A DNA stretch of 64,000 nt from Xanthobacter flavus. GTDB taxonomy: Bacteria > Pseudomonadota > Alphaproteobacteria > Rhizobiales > Xanthobacteraceae. Made by a program: the position numbers and the translations under genes. The stretch spans positions 5,043,001-5,107,000 of the forward strand of contig NZ_JAGGML010000001.1 of assembly GCF_017875275.1 (NCBI RefSeq), read 5' to 3'. Position 1 is the stretch's first letter. Every line of letters begins with the position of its first letter. Under the pieces are notes generated by a model. It was not told where the DNA came from and did not search any database. It worked only from the letters and a program-made list of their open reading frames with translations. Positions 16,781 through 27,162 of this stretch are shown here, one piece after another.

Positions 16781-19700
16781 TCAGAAGTGGATGGCGAGCC
16801 GCGCCACGCCCCTTTGCGACACGAAGTCCTGGCCCACGTTGAGCCCGTACTCCAGCTTGAGTTCCAGATTGTCGCGGGTCACGGCCTGAAGGCCGAGGTC
16901 CAGATTACCGAGCACGTTGGGGATCGGCGTGGTGGTGGTGAAGCTGCCGGCGGAGAGCGGCGCCCACAGGAAGCGGGCGGTGGTCTGCCACGCGTCGTTG
17001 GAGGCGAAGGAGGCGCCGAGGGTCATGTAGGGCCGCAGGACGATGCCGTCCGGCAGGTCGATCCGGCCGCCGAACTCCACCGCCGGCGTGGCGATGAAGG
17101 TGGTGAGGCTTGAGGCCTGCAACGCCAGCTCCGCGCCCGTCAGGCCCATTTCGGTGAAGGCCGGCATCTCCACATGCACCACATCGAGGTCCACGCGCGG
17201 ACGGACGTAGAAGTTGGAGTAGGTGAACTCGTAGGCCGCCCGCAGCCGGCCGGTGAGGTTGTAGACATCGGACGTGCTTGTGGCCTGCCCGCCCGCGAGG
17301 CCGATGATGCGCGTGTTGTCGTAGGACACCCAGCCGGCATCGAGCGCGGCCGAGAACAGCCAGGGGCCGGTCTGGTATTTCAAGGCGACGCCGATATCCC
17401 CGCCGTTGCCGCTCGACGAGAACCAGCCGCTGGTGCTGGAGACCGAGGACTGCTGGTAGGCGCCGGACAAGGCGAGGAACCAGTCGGTGGCAAGCTCGCG
17501 CTGCACGCCGGCCTGGAAGATCACGCTGTCGGAGGCGAAGCCCGCCATCTGCGCCGTGGTGGACTGGCTGGTGCGGTCGTAGATGATGCGCGCCCAGGCG
17601 CAATTGTCCTCCCTCAGCTGGGTGCTCTGCGCCACGAAGACCGGGCAGCTCATGGTGCGGTCGAGGAAGGCCTGGCTCTCGCCGATGCGCAGCCCGGCCG
17701 GCGCCTGCAGCAACTGCGGGGAGAGCTGGCCCAGCGCGCTCTGGTAGGCGAGCGGCGAACTCACGTCGATGAGGCCGTTGAACACCTTGGACATGCCGCC
17801 GATATCGCCGGTGTCCCACACTCGCTGAAGGCCACCGCCGACTGAGGCCTCGTTTGACGACAGCCAGATGCCCTGCGGCAGGAAGTGCGCGATGGGACTG
17901 ATGGTGAGTGAGGTGGCGTCCGCATGAACGGCCCAGCTGTAGGCGAGCCCGCTGTCCTTGGCGACGGCGGTGCCGGTGAGCTGGTCGGCCACCAGGATGG
18001 TGTAGCTGTCCTGAGGCGCGATGCTGGACGCGCGCGGATCGATTGTGCCGCTGATGGTCGCGCCGCCGACCACGCGGATCTGGTCGTGGCGGGCGGAGGC
18101 CGAATCCACGTCCACCTGAAGCACGCCATCGGAGCCGATGCCTCCGGCGACATTGGTGGTCGCGATCACCCCCAGGCCGCCAGGGTTGACGGTGCCGTGG
18201 TTGGTGAAACCCGGCGCCGAAAGTCCCGCGCTCCGCAGGGTCGGCCCCGTGTCCGATGTGGCGCTGACAAGGGTACCGGAATTGAAGGTGGCGCCGGTCT
18301 CGTTGATGAGGCCATTGGTGCCGCCGCCGAGATCGACGCTGCCGTTGAGCGTGCCCTTGTTGATGACCGTGTCGTCGCCAATGCCCGCTTGAACGGCGGA
18401 GCCGCCGAGGCCGGTCACTGTCCCGCCCTGCGCGATGGTCACCGTGTTCTGCTCGCCGCCCGAGAGCACGATGGCCGAGGTGCCCGCCCCGCCCCGCACC
18501 ACGCCGCCATCGGCGACAAGGATCTGGATCTGGCCGTTTCCGCTCGGGCCGAGGCTTTGCGCGAAGATGCCGGCTGAATTGTCGCCGGTGGCGATGACGC
18601 TGCCGGCAACCAGCACCGTGACCGGCCCGCCGGTGCCCGAGCCGCCCGCGGTGCCCAGTCCGACGCCGCCCGCCGTCGCCGCCATGCCGCCGCCGCCGCC
18701 GATGGACTGGGCGACGATGGCCGGTGCGTTGGCGCCGGAGGTGCTCGCGACGCCGGTGACGGTCACTGTCACGGCGCCGCCGTTCCCGTTGCCGCCGCCG
18801 GTGCCCTGAATGCCGTCCTGAAGGGAGAAGGCAGCGCTTGCCGCCGAACCGCCGATGCCGCCGCCGCCGCCCACCGACTGGGCGAAGATGGCGGAGGCGC
18901 CCTGCCCGCTGGTCACGATGGTTCCGGCGGCGAGGGCATAGATGTCGCCGCCATTGCCGCCGCTTCCAGCCCCGCCGCCGAACGCCACGGCGGCCGTTGC
19001 GTCCGAGGAGGCGGTGCCACCCATTCCGCCGCCGCCGCCGATCGACTGGGCGAGGACGCCGAACGCATTGGTGCCGGAGGTCCGGATTACCGAGGTGGAC
19101 GAAAGATCGATGGTGACCAGGCCGCCCGTGCTGCCGCTGCCGCCATCGCCGCCCAAAGTCAGCGCCACCGAATGGCTGCCGCCCGTCGCCGATGAACTGG
19201 TCGCGGCGATGCCGCCGCCGCCGCCGATGGACTGCGCCAAAACGCCGATCGAGGCATCGCCGAAGGTCTGGATGACGCCGGAGACGTTCGCATAGACCGC
19301 CCCGCCGGCGCCGCCCGCCCCGCCCGATGCGCCGAGGCCCACGGTGGCCGCGAACGATCCGTTCCCGGAATCCGTCGCCACCGTCGAGGCCCGACCGCCG
19401 CCGCCGCCGATGGACTGGAGCACGATGCCGTTGGACAGGTCGCCTTTGGTGAGGATGGTGCCCTGCTGGTTGACCGTGACGGTCTCGCCATTCCCCGCGA
19501 CGCCACCGGCGCCGCCGAGCGTCAGGGTGGCGGTCACGGTGTTCTGGCCGCCGCTCGCGGTGCTGTTGGCCGCAGACGCATTGCCGCCGCCGCCACCGAT
19601 GGACTGGGCGAGAATGCCGTCCGAGCCGGCGCCCAGCGACTGGATCCTTCCATCCACGGTCACGGTCACGTTGCCGCCGTTGCCGCCCCCGCCGCCGGTG

Positions 19701-22700
19701 CCGCCGAGGGTGGCGCCCACGCTGGCGGCCCCGGTGGAGCCGCTCGCCGAGGTGGCGACGGAGGCCTTGCCGCCGCCCCCGCCGATGGACTGGGCGAGGA
19801 TGCCCGCCGAATCGTGGCCGCTGGTCGCGACGAGGGCGTTGCCACCACTGCCGAACAGCACTTCGACCGTGCCGCCGTTGCCGCCCGAGCCGCCGCTGCC
19901 GCCCACCGCGGCGGACAGGCTGAAGCCGTTGCCGCCCTTGCCGTCCGCCTTGGTCTTGCCCGCGCCACCGACGCCGCCGGAGCCGCCGATGGATTGGGCG
20001 ACGATGGCGTCCGCTGCCCCGCCGGTGGTGGAGACGGTGACATCCGCCTGGGCGGACACGATGACGCCGCCGCCATTGCCGCCGCTGCCGCCCGTGCCGC
20101 CGACAATGCCGCCCACCGCGATCTGGCCGCTGGTGGCATTCTGGGCGCTGCCGGCGAAGCCGCCGCCCCCGCCGACCGACTGGGCGAGGATGGCGCTGGC
20201 GCCCGTGCCCGAGGTCGAGATGTTGCCGGTGTTGTAGACCGCCACCGAATAGCCGAAGCCTCCGCTGCCGCCGCTTCCGCTCAGGGAGAGGGAGACGGTG
20301 GCCGAGCCGCCGGTGCCGCTGTCGCCCGTCACGGCGGCAGCGCCGCCACCGCCACCGATGGACTGGGCGAGGATGCCGTGGCCGAAATCGCCCATCGTCA
20401 CGAGCGTCCCGGAATTGGTGACGCTGGCTTCGCCGCCGTTGCCGCCGCCCCCGCCGCTGCCGCCGAGGCTTGCGCTGAGATTGAGCTTCGCGCTCTGGCC
20501 CGAGGCGGTCGAGACCGTGGACACCGCGTTTCCGCCGCCCCCGCCGATGGATTGCACGACGATGGCGCTGGCGTGGTCGCCCTGGGTCTGGACGAGGCCG
20601 GCGTTGACCACGCCCGCGAGGCCGCCGTTTCCGCCCGTCGCGCCGCCTCCGCCGAGATTGGCGGAGAGGTTCGCGGCATCGCTGCCCGACGCGGTGGACG
20701 ATGCGGCGCCGCCCTTGCCGCCGCCCCCGCCGATGGCCTGGGCGACAAGACCGTTGGAGCCGGTGCCGAGCGTCACGACAGTGAAGGCGGTGGAGCCGGG
20801 GTCGGATCCGGTGCCGTTGATGATGGTGGCGGATACGCCATTTCCAGCGCTGCCGCCGCCGCCGCCGATGTCCACCGACAGGCCGAGGCCGTTGCCGCCC
20901 TTGCCATCCACCTTGCCGGTGCCCGCGCCCGCCGATCCGCCGCCGCCGCCGATCGATTGGACGAGCACCGCGTCCGCCGCGTCGCCGGAGGTGATGATCT
21001 TGCCGCCGCCGGTGCCTGACAGCACGGCGGTGGCGAGCCCGCCGTCACCGCCCGCGCCCCCCGTTCCGCCGGCCGCCGCGCCGATGCTGATCTTTCCCGT
21101 CGCCGCATTGTCGGAACTGCCGGCCGCGCCGCCTCCGCCGCCGATGGCCTGCACCAGGATGGCGGTCGAGCCGTGCCCCAGCGTGTAGACGCTGCCCGAG
21201 GTGTAGACCGAGGCTGTGCCACCCGCCCCGCCGCTCCCTCCGGAGCCGGTGAGGGCGAGGCTCACATTCGCCGTTCCGCCGTTGGCGGCTCCGCCCGAGG
21301 TGCCCGATTGTCCACCGCCGCCGCCGATGGATTGGGCGAGGATTCCGTAGCTGAAGGACCCCTGGGTGAGGATGCCGGCGCCGTTGTTCACCTCGGCGAT
21401 GCCGCCGGTGTTTCCGGAGCCGCCCGCGCCGCCGAGGGTCGCGGTCACGACCGCCTCGGCGCTGGTCGATTCCGCCGCCGCGTGGGTGGCAAGCGCCATG
21501 CCGCCGCCGCCGCCGATGGACTGGACCACGATGCCCGAGGCGTGGTCCCCCGCCGTCACGATGGTGCCGCCCACCGTGTTCACATAGGCGTTGCCGGCCG
21601 TATTTCCGGAGCCGCCATTGCCGCCGAGCCCGACCGACAGGCTCGCCGTGGAGGACGATCCCTTGGTGGCGCTCGAAGAGGTGGAGGCGCCGCCCTTGCC
21701 GCCGCCACCGCCGATCGACTGCGCCACGAGGCCGTTGGACCCCGTGCCGAAGGTGGCGATCGAGACGCCGTCGGTGGTCGCACTGCCGTTGTTGATGAAG
21801 ACGTTGCCGCCGGTGCCGCCGGAACCGCCGCCGCCGCCCACGGCGACATCGAGGGAAGCGCTGTTGCCGCCCGCGCCGTCTGCCTTGCCGGAGCCCGCGG
21901 CGCCGTTGCCGCCGCCGCCGCCGATGGATTGCGCCAGCACGCCGTCCGCAGAGTTGCCGGTGGTGACGAGGCTGCCCAGCTTGGCATTGTCGAGGGTGAC
22001 GGTAACGGTGCCGCCGTTGCCGCCGCCCCCGCCTGTGCCGCCGATGGCGGCGCCCACCGCGAATTTCCCGTTGGCCGCATTGGTGGCGCTGCCGGCATTG
22101 CCGCCGCCGCCACCAATGGACTGGGCGAGGATGCCGGTGCCGTTCTGGCCCTCGGTGCGGATGTCGCCCGTGCTGGTGACCGTCACGGCCCCGCCGTATC
22201 CCCCGGTGCCGCCGGTGCCGGCGAGGGAGAAGCTCAGGCTCGCGGTTTTGGCCGCGCTCGCATCCGCGCTGGCGCCCGCCACGCCGCCGCCGCCGCCGAT
22301 GGACTGGGCGACGATGGCCCTTGATTCATCACCGGTCACCACGATCTTGCCGGAACTGGTGACCGCCACCGCCCCACCGTGGGAACCGGCGCCGCCCGCG
22401 CCGCCCAGGGTGGCACCGATGGAATAGCTGCCGCCGGACCCCTTCGCGGTGGACGAGCCGCCCTTGCCGCCGCCGCCGCCCACCGATTGGGCGAGGACGG
22501 CGTTGGACATCGCGCCCGAGGTCGAGATATCCGCCGTGTTGTTGACCGTCACGACGCCACCGTAGGACGCCGCACCCCCGACCCCGCCGAGCGTCAGCGT
22601 CGCCGAGACGGATTGGCTGCCCGAGGCGTGGGCGTCCGCCCCCGCGCTTCCGCCGATCCCGCCGCCGCCGCCCACCGACTGGGCGATGATCGCGTCCGAC

Positions 22701-25700
22701 ATCTTGCCGGATGTGGAGATGCTGCCCGCCGTCGTCACCGTGACGCTGCCGCCACCATCGGCATTCCCGCCGCCACCGGCGATGGCGGCGCCGAGGGAGA
22801 TTTTCGAGGTCGCGACCGTGTTGGTGTTGCCGCCGATGCCGCCGCCCCCGCCGATGGACTGGGCGATGATCGCGGCGGACTGGTCGCCCCTGGTCGCGAT
22901 GACGGCATCGGTGGTCACGGTCACGTCACCGCCGGTGCCGCCATTGCCGCCCTTGGCGCCGAGGGTGAAATCGAGGCTCGCCTGCCCGCCGCTCGCCGAG
23001 CCCGCCGCCGCGCCGGCCTTGCCACCACCGCCGCCGATGGACTGTGCCACGATGGCCGAGGCGTGATCGCCCGTCGTGAGAAGCTGGACCGTGGACGTCA
23101 CGCCGCTGGCGGTGGAGGTGACGGTGACCGCTTCTCCGTTCCCCCCGAGCCCGCCGGCGCCTCCAAGATTCGCGTTGAGCGTGAAAGACGACGAGGAACT
23201 TCCTGAAAGATCGCTTGATTTCGTATCGGTCTTGCCGGAGGCGGAGCCGCCCGTGCCGCCGCCGCCGCCGACGGATTGGGCGAGGATCGCGTCGGCATCG
23301 GCGCCGCTCGTGGCGATCTGCCCGGTGTTGGTGACCGTAACCTGGCCGCCTGCTCCGCCGCCGCCGCCTTTGCCGCCGAGCGCCACCGAGAGGTCCACCG
23401 TTCCCCCGGTGGCATCGGCCGTGCCGCCGCCCGCCGTGCCGCCGCCGCCGCCCACCGATTGCGCGAGGATGCCGCGTGCGCTGGTGCCGGACGTGGCGAT
23501 GCTACCCGACTGGGTGACGATGACGTTCGAGCCGTTTCCGGCGGATGTGCCGGAACCGCCGCCGCCAAGGGACAGGCTGACGGAGGTCTTGCCGGACAGG
23601 GATGCCGCATTGGACGAGGTTGTGCCAACGCCGCCGTTGCCGCCACCGCCGCCGATGGACTGGGCGATGATCGCGTCGGCGAAATTCCCCGTGGTGACGA
23701 CCGTTCCGGAATTGTCGACGTTGACGAGCCCGCCGTTCGCGCCCTCGCCTCCCGATCCGCCCAGCGTGACCGACACCGTGACGGGCACGCCCGCCGCCAC
23801 CGAGACGCCGAGCGCGCTGGCATCGCCCCCGGTGCCGCCGCCGCCACCGATCGACTGCGCGAGGATGCCGGTCGCCCCCGCGCCCTTGGTGCTGACGCTG
23901 CCGGTGTTGGTGGCATAGGCTTTTTCGCCATAGCCCCCGCTGCCGCCGCTGCCGCCCAGGCTCGCATTCACCGAGACCGCGGTATCCGCGCCGACCGTCA
24001 GGCTCTTGGCGGCGGAGGAACCGCCGTTGCCACCGCCGCCGCCGATGGACTGGACCACGATGCCCATGGAATCGAGGCCGCTCGTGACGATGACCCCGGA
24101 ATTGGTGACGGTGGCATTTCCGCCGTTGCCGCCCGATCCGCCGCTGCCGCCCAGCGCGACCGCCGCGCTGAAATAGATGCCTGCGCTCTGCGACAGCGCG
24201 CTGCCGCCCGATCCGCCGCCGCCGCCCACGGATTGCGCGATGATGCCGGAGGCACGGTCACCCGTTGTGACGACGCCGGCGGCGTTGGTCACCTGGACGA
24301 TCCCGCCGTAATTGCCGCTGCCGGCGCTGCCGCCAATGGTGAGGGAGAGGCCTTCGGCCGTCGTCCCCGACGCGCTGCCCCCCGCGCCGCCGCCGCCGCC
24401 GATGGACTGGGCGAGGATGGCCGTGGCGTAGTCGCCGGCGGTGGAGACGGTGACGGTGCTCGGGGTCGCGCCGGTATTCGTCACATAAACGTTGCCGCCG
24501 TGGCCTCCGCCGCTGCCGTTGCCGCCGATGGCCGCCGAGATGCCGAGGCCGAGGCTCATGGCGCCACCGCCACGTCCGCCGCCGCCACCCACCGATTGCG
24601 CCACGATGCCGAGCGCATTGTCGCCGGTGGTGACGATCGTCCCGGTGTTGGTGAGCGTCGTCGTGCCGCCGTTGCCTCCGGCGGCGCCCTGCCCGCCAAG
24701 GGAGGCGACACCGCCCGCGCCGCCGCCATTGCCGCCGCCGCCGCCGATGGACTGGGCGAGGATGCCGTCGGAGAACGCGCCGCTGGTGGTGATGGAGCCA
24801 GAGTTCGTCGCCGTCGCCCCGCTGCTCGTGCCCGTGCCGGAGGTCCCGGCCGAGGAGCCGCCCACCGCCACGCATCCGCTCGTCGTGCTGCCGCACGAGC
24901 CGATAACGAGGTTTCCGCCGCCGCCGCCCACCGACTGCACCAGCATGCCGTGGGCGTAATTGCCGGTGGTGGTCACGGTGCCGGCATTGATGCCCGTCGC
25001 CGAACCCGCATCGCCGCTGATGGCGCCGTTGCCGCCCATGGAGACGAAGACCGCATCGGCCGACCCGCCGTTGCCGCCGCCGCCCGCCACCGACTGCACC
25101 ACGATGCCCACCGAGCCGTTGCCGGTGGTCGAGACCGCGCCTGCGGATTTCAGATAGACGTTGCCCGCGGTGCCGCCCGGCCCGGCGACACCGCCCGAGC
25201 TGGTGATGAAACCGCCCACGGACGCGCCGTTGGCGCCGGTGCCGCCGAGGCTCTGCGCGACGACGGCATTCGCGGCATAGCCCGAGGTCCTGACGGTTGC
25301 GCCGGCCGCGATACTGACATTGACCACGGTGCCGCTCGCGGCGCTGCCGCCCGTACCGCCATTGCCGCCGATCTCGTTGAGCGAATCGTCACCGGGCGCA
25401 CCGTTGCCGCCCGCCCCGCCGTTGGCGGAGACGATGATGCCATGCGCCGCGTCGCCGCTGGTGGTGATGGTGACGCCGCCCTGGACCGTGAGGCTGGCTG
25501 TTCCGCCTGTGCCGCCCGTTCCGCCATTGCCGCCAAAGGCCGTGGCATCAGACCTCGCGCTTCCGCCGGAGCCGCCCGCGCCGCCGTTGGCGGAGACGAT
25601 GATGGCCGACGCCGATGCTGCGGTGGTCGTGATCTGGGATTGCTGCTGGACAGTGACGGAAACGGTCCCGCCATTGCCACCAGCGCCGCCATTGCCGCCC

Positions 25701-26890
25701 CAGGAATCGGAGAAGCCGCCATAGCCGTATCCGCCTTGCCCGCCTGCCCCGCCAACTGACTGAGCCACGATGCCGGATTGCGGCGATGAGATCGTGCCGG
25801 AAACAACGATCTCGACGCTTCCGGCATTGCCACCGCCGCCGCCGACCTTCCCGGTGGCGTTGGCCGTCGTTGAATCGGCTTCCGCCGACGCCCCGCCTGC
25901 ACCGCCCAGTGAGGCCGCATACAGGCCGACTCCGCCCGCGCTCGTCAGGGTCACGCTGGAGAGGGTGACGCTCACCGCGCCACCATTACCACCGGCGCCC
26001 GCGGCGCCGCCGGTCGCCGCCGCAAGCGCGTGCACTTCGCCGCTGTTGCCGCCCGTCCCGCCGGCTGAGATCACGCTGACGGCCGGTCCGCTGCCGCTGC
26101 TGACGGTGGACGACGAGATCGTGACGGTGGCGATGCCCCCGTCTCCGCCATTGCCGCCGCTGCCGCCTGTGGAATCGGCTGCGCCACGGCCCTCTCCGCC
26201 CAGGCCACCGACGCCTCCGACGGTCGAAATGATGATGCCGCCCACCTGGGATGACAGGTTTGAACCGGAAACCGAGATGCTGACGTTGCCGCCATTGCCG
26301 CCGGTCTGGCCCGAACCTCCGAATGCCTGGCCGAGATAACTGAAGCCGTAACCGCCTGCGCCGCCTGCGCCGCCCGTGGAGCTGGCGGCGATGACCGTCC
26401 CGCTGGCCTGGTTGGCCGTGACCCCGTCCAGGATTGCCGAGAATGTGCCGCCATCGCCACCGGTTCCACCCGAGCCACCCGTCCCGGAGCCGGTCCCGTA
26501 AGAGACCGTACCTTCGCCGCCCGATCCGCCCATGCCGCCCTGGGTTGTGCTCTTTATGGCGTAGGTGCTGGTCGATCCGCCGCTGATCGTGATGGATGTC
26601 GCCCCGATGGCGGCTCCACTGTCGCCGCTGCCGCCGGTAGCGCTTTCAAAATCGTAGTTGTAATTCGCCCCGTTCGACCCGGCCGAGCCCGTTATCGTCT
26701 GGCTGAAGGGCATGGTTACGACGGTTTGCGCCGTGGCCGGCGGGACGGCGGCGGGAATAGCCACAAGAGCCAATCCGCACAGGGATGTGGTCAGGGCCGT
26801 GGAGAGCAGCATGCGCGCGGTGGATGCGCCATAGACGGTCGATGCCGCGCCGCGCGGCGCACGGTTCTGCGCAATCCCACCAACCGGCAT
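16781..26890 (-). CDS. Giant glycine-rich autotransporter adhesin-like protein (type Va secretion)
   Basis: The frame encodes about 3,370 residues. The N-terminus has an extended signal region (RGAASTVYGASTARM, then LLSTALTTSLCGLALVAIPAAV, cleavage near PPATAQ). The passenger is a long run of glycine-rich units of roughly 55-70 residues, each centred on a motif like ILAQSIGGGGGxGG. I count about 34 copies; between them are LGGxGGxGGxGGxVxVTNxGxIxTxG strands typical of a beta-helix. A short non-repetitive stretch with ATNVAGGIGSDGVLQVDVD leads to a C-terminal beta-barrel of about 270 residues starting around DNCAWARIIYDRT and ending VARLAIHF with the terminal Phe expected for BAM recognition. 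Likely role: surface adhesion or aggregation (inference). The start is uncertain: ATG 26890, ATG 26812 (MLLSTALTT) or GTG 26995. Confidence 0.88.
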   Translation of the reverse strand: MPVGGIAQNRAPRGAASTVYGASTARMLLSTALTTSLCGLALVAIPAAVPPATAQTVVTMPFSQTITGSAGSNGANYNYDFESATGGSGDSGAAIGATSITISGGSTSTYAIKSTTQGGMGGSGGEGTVSYGTGSGTGGSGGTGGDGGTFSAILDGVTANQASGTVIAASSTGGAGGAGGYGFSYLGQAFGGSGQTGGNGGNVSISVSGSNLSSQVGGIIISTVGGVGGLGGEGRGAADSTGGSGGNGGDGGIATVTISSSTVSSGSGPAVSVISAGGTGGNSGEVHALAAATGGAAGAGGNGGAVSVTLSSVTLTSAGGVGLYAASLGGAGGASAEADSTTANATGKVGGGGGNAGSVEIVVSGTISSPQSGIVAQSVGGAGGQGGYGYGGFSDSWGGNGGAGGNGGTVSVTVQQQSQITTTAASASAIIVSANGGAGGSGGSARSDATAFGGNGGTGGTGGTASLTVQGGVTITTSGDAAHGIIVSANGGAGGNGAPGDDSLNEIGGNGGTGGSAASGTVVNVSIAAGATVRTSGYAANAVVAQSLGGTGANGASVGGFITSSGGVAGPGGTAGNVYLKSAGAVSTTGNGSVGIVVQSVAGGGGNGGSADAVFVSMGGNGAISGDAGSATGINAGTVTTTGNYAHGMLVQSVGGGGGNLVIGSCGSTTSGCVAVGGSSAGTSGTGTSSGATATNSGSITTSGAFSDGILAQSIGGGGGNGGGAGGVASLGGQGAAGGNGGTTTLTNTGTIVTTGDNALGIVAQSVGGGGGRGGGAMSLGLGISAAIGGNGSGGGHGGNVYVTNTGATPSTVTVSTAGDYATAILAQSIGGGGGAGGSASGTTAEGLSLTIGGSAGSGNYGGIVQVTNAAGVVTTGDRASGIIAQSVGGGGGSGGSALSQSAGIYFSAAVALGGSGGSGGNGGNATVTNSGVIVTSGLDSMGIVVQSIGGGGGNGGSSAAKSLTVGADTAVSVNASLGGSGGSGGYGEKAYATNTGSVSTKGAGATGILAQSIGGGGGTGGDASALGVSVAAGVPVTVSVTLGGSGGEGANGGLVNVDNSGTVVTTGNFADAIIAQSIGGGGGNGGVGTTSSNAASLSGKTSVSLSLGGGGSGTSAGNGSNVIVTQSGSIATSGTSARGILAQSVGGGGGTAGGGTADATGGTVDLSVALGGKGGGGGAGGQVTVTNTGQIATSGADADAILAQSVGGGGGTGGSASGKTDTKSSDLSGSSSSSFTLNANLGGAGGLGGNGEAVTVTSTASGVTSTVQLLTTGDHASAIVAQSIGGGGGKAGAAAGSASGGQASLDFTLGAKGGNGGTGGDVTVTTDAVIATRGDQSAAIIAQSIGGGGGIGGNTNTVATSKISLGAAIAGGGGNADGGGSVTVTTAGSISTSGKMSDAIIAQSVGGGGGIGGSAGADAHASGSQSVSATLTLGGVGGAASYGGVVTVNNTADISTSGAMSNAVLAQSVGGGGGKGGSSTAKGSGGSYSIGATLGGAGGAGSHGGAVAVTSSGKIVVTGDESRAIVAQSIGGGGGVAGASADASAAKTASLSFSLAGTGGTGGYGGAVTVTSTGDIRTEGQNGTGILAQSIGGGGGNAGSATNAANGKFAVGAAIGGTGGGGGNGGTVTVTLDNAKLGSLVTTGNSADGVLAQSIGGGGGNGAAGSGKADGAGGNSASLDVAVGGGGGSGGTGGNVFINNGSATTDGVSIATFGTGSNGLVAQSIGGGGGKGGASTSSSATKGSSSTASLSVGLGGNGGSGNTAGNAYVNTVGGTIVTAGDHASGIVVQSIGGGGGMALATHAAAESTSAEAVVTATLGGAGGSGNTGGIAEVNNGAGILTQGSFSYGILAQSIGGGGGQSGTSGGAANGGTANVSLALTGSGGSGGAGGTASVYTSGSVYTLGHGSTAILVQAIGGGGGAAGSSDNAATGKISIGAAAGGTGGAGGDGGLATAVLSGTGGGKIITSGDAADAVLVQSIGGGGGSAGAGTGKVDGKGGNGLGLSVDIGGGGGSAGNGVSATIINGTGSDPGSTAFTVVTLGTGSNGLVAQAIGGGGGKGGAASSTASGSDAANLSANLGGGGATGGNGGLAGVVNAGLVQTQGDHASAIVVQSIGGGGGNAVSTVSTASGQSAKLNLSASLGGSGGGGGNGGEASVTNSGTLVTMGDFGHGILAQSIGGGGGAAAVTGDSGTGGSATVSLSLSGSGGSGGFGYSVAVYNTGNISTSGTGASAILAQSVGGGGGFAGSAQNATSGQIAVGGIVGGTGGSGGNGGGVIVSAQADVTVSTTGGAADAIVAQSIGGSGGVGGAGKTKADGKGGNGFSLSAAVGGSGGSGGNGGTVEVLFGSGGNALVATSGHDSAGILAQSIGGGGGKASVATSASGSTGAASVGATLGGTGGGGGNGGNVTVTVDGRIQSLGAGSDGILAQSIGGGGGNASAANSTASGGQNTVTATLTLGGAGGVAGNGETVTVNQQGTILTKGDLSNGIVLQSIGGGGGRASTVATDSGNGSFAATVGLGASGGAGGAGGAVYANVSGVIQTFGDASIGVLAQSIGGGGGIAATSSSATGGSHSVALTLGGDGGSGSTGGLVTIDLSSTSVIRTSGTNAFGVLAQSIGGGGGMGGTASSDATAAVAFGGGAGSGGNGGDIYALAAGTIVTSGQGASAIFAQSVGGGGGIGGSAASAAFSLQDGIQGTGGGNGNGGAVTVTVTGVASTSGANAPAIVAQSIGGGGGMAATAGGVGLGTAGGSGTGGPVTVLVAGSVIATGDNSAGIFAQSLGPSGNGQIQILVADGGVVRGGAGTSAIVLSGGEQNTVTIAQGGTVTGLGGSAVQAGIGDDTVINKGTLNGSVDLGGGTNGLINETGATFNSGTLVSATSDTGPTLRSAGLSAPGFTNHGTVNPGGLGVIATTNVAGGIGSDGVLQVDVDSASARHDQIRVVGGATISGTIDPRASSIAPQDSYTILVADQLTGTAVAKDSGLAYSWAVHADATSLTISPIAHFLPQGIWLSSNEASVGGGLQRVWDTGDIGGMSKVFNGLIDVSSPLAYQSALGQLSPQLLQAPAGLRIGESQAFLDRTMSCPVFVAQSTQLREDNCAWARIIYDRTSQSTTAQMAGFASDSVIFQAGVQRELATDWFLALSGAYQQSSVSSTSGWFSSSGNGGDIGVALKYQTGPWLFSAALDAGWVSYDNTRIIGLAGGQATSTSDVYNLTGRLRAAYEFTYSNFYVRPRVDLDVVHVEMPAFTEMGLTGAELALQASSLTTFIATPAVEFGGRIDLPDGIVLRPYMTLGASFASNDAWQTTARFLWAPLSAGSFTTTTPIPNVLGNLDLGLQAVTRDNLELKLEYGLNVGQDFVSQRGVARLAIHF
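19300..22200 (-). repeat. Higher-order ~970-bp super-repeat inside the autotransporter gene
   Basis: Five consecutive short units recur in the same order with a period of about 970 bases (about 324 residues). Anchors: the GKADGAGGN, GKVDGKGGN and TKADGKGGN segments have their matching CCTTG at 21883, 20911 and 19948. The NAANGKFAV, NAATGKISI and NATSGQIAV segments are encoded near 22065, 21094 and 20124. The third copy decays after its fifth unit. Boundaries are approximate. Confidence 0.75.
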
Positions 26891-27162
26891 TCCCGCCCCC
26901 AGCAAAGCCCGAGGTCGGAGATTGCTGTCCGCCGGACAAAAGAGCAATAAGCGCGATTGCGTCTCCCCGAAAAGCCGCTGGCGGCGAACGGCCACGACTT
27001 GGCTGTATCACCATGCAAAGGCCGTCGTGATCGACTATATCGAGGGCATCAACGATCCGCCGCGGCGCCACTCGGGCTCGGCCTTCTCGGCCCATCGACT
27101 TCGAGCGACAGGCGCAGGCAAATTAACCTCGTGTCCGCGCAACGGCAGCAGCTTCGATACTA

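Noticed and set aside
19000-24000. Tandem repeats that might be read as a CRISPR array.
   Set aside because: The units are in-frame coding repeats of changing length, with no constant short repeats separated by unique spacers.
16900-26700. Several very long open frames on the plus strand and in other minus frames through the autotransporter gene (up to about 827 residues).
   Set aside because: They run antisense or out of frame to a gene with a clear signal peptide and barrel. They are rich in Pro, Arg and Ala from the GC-rich repeat and lack domains or start signals.
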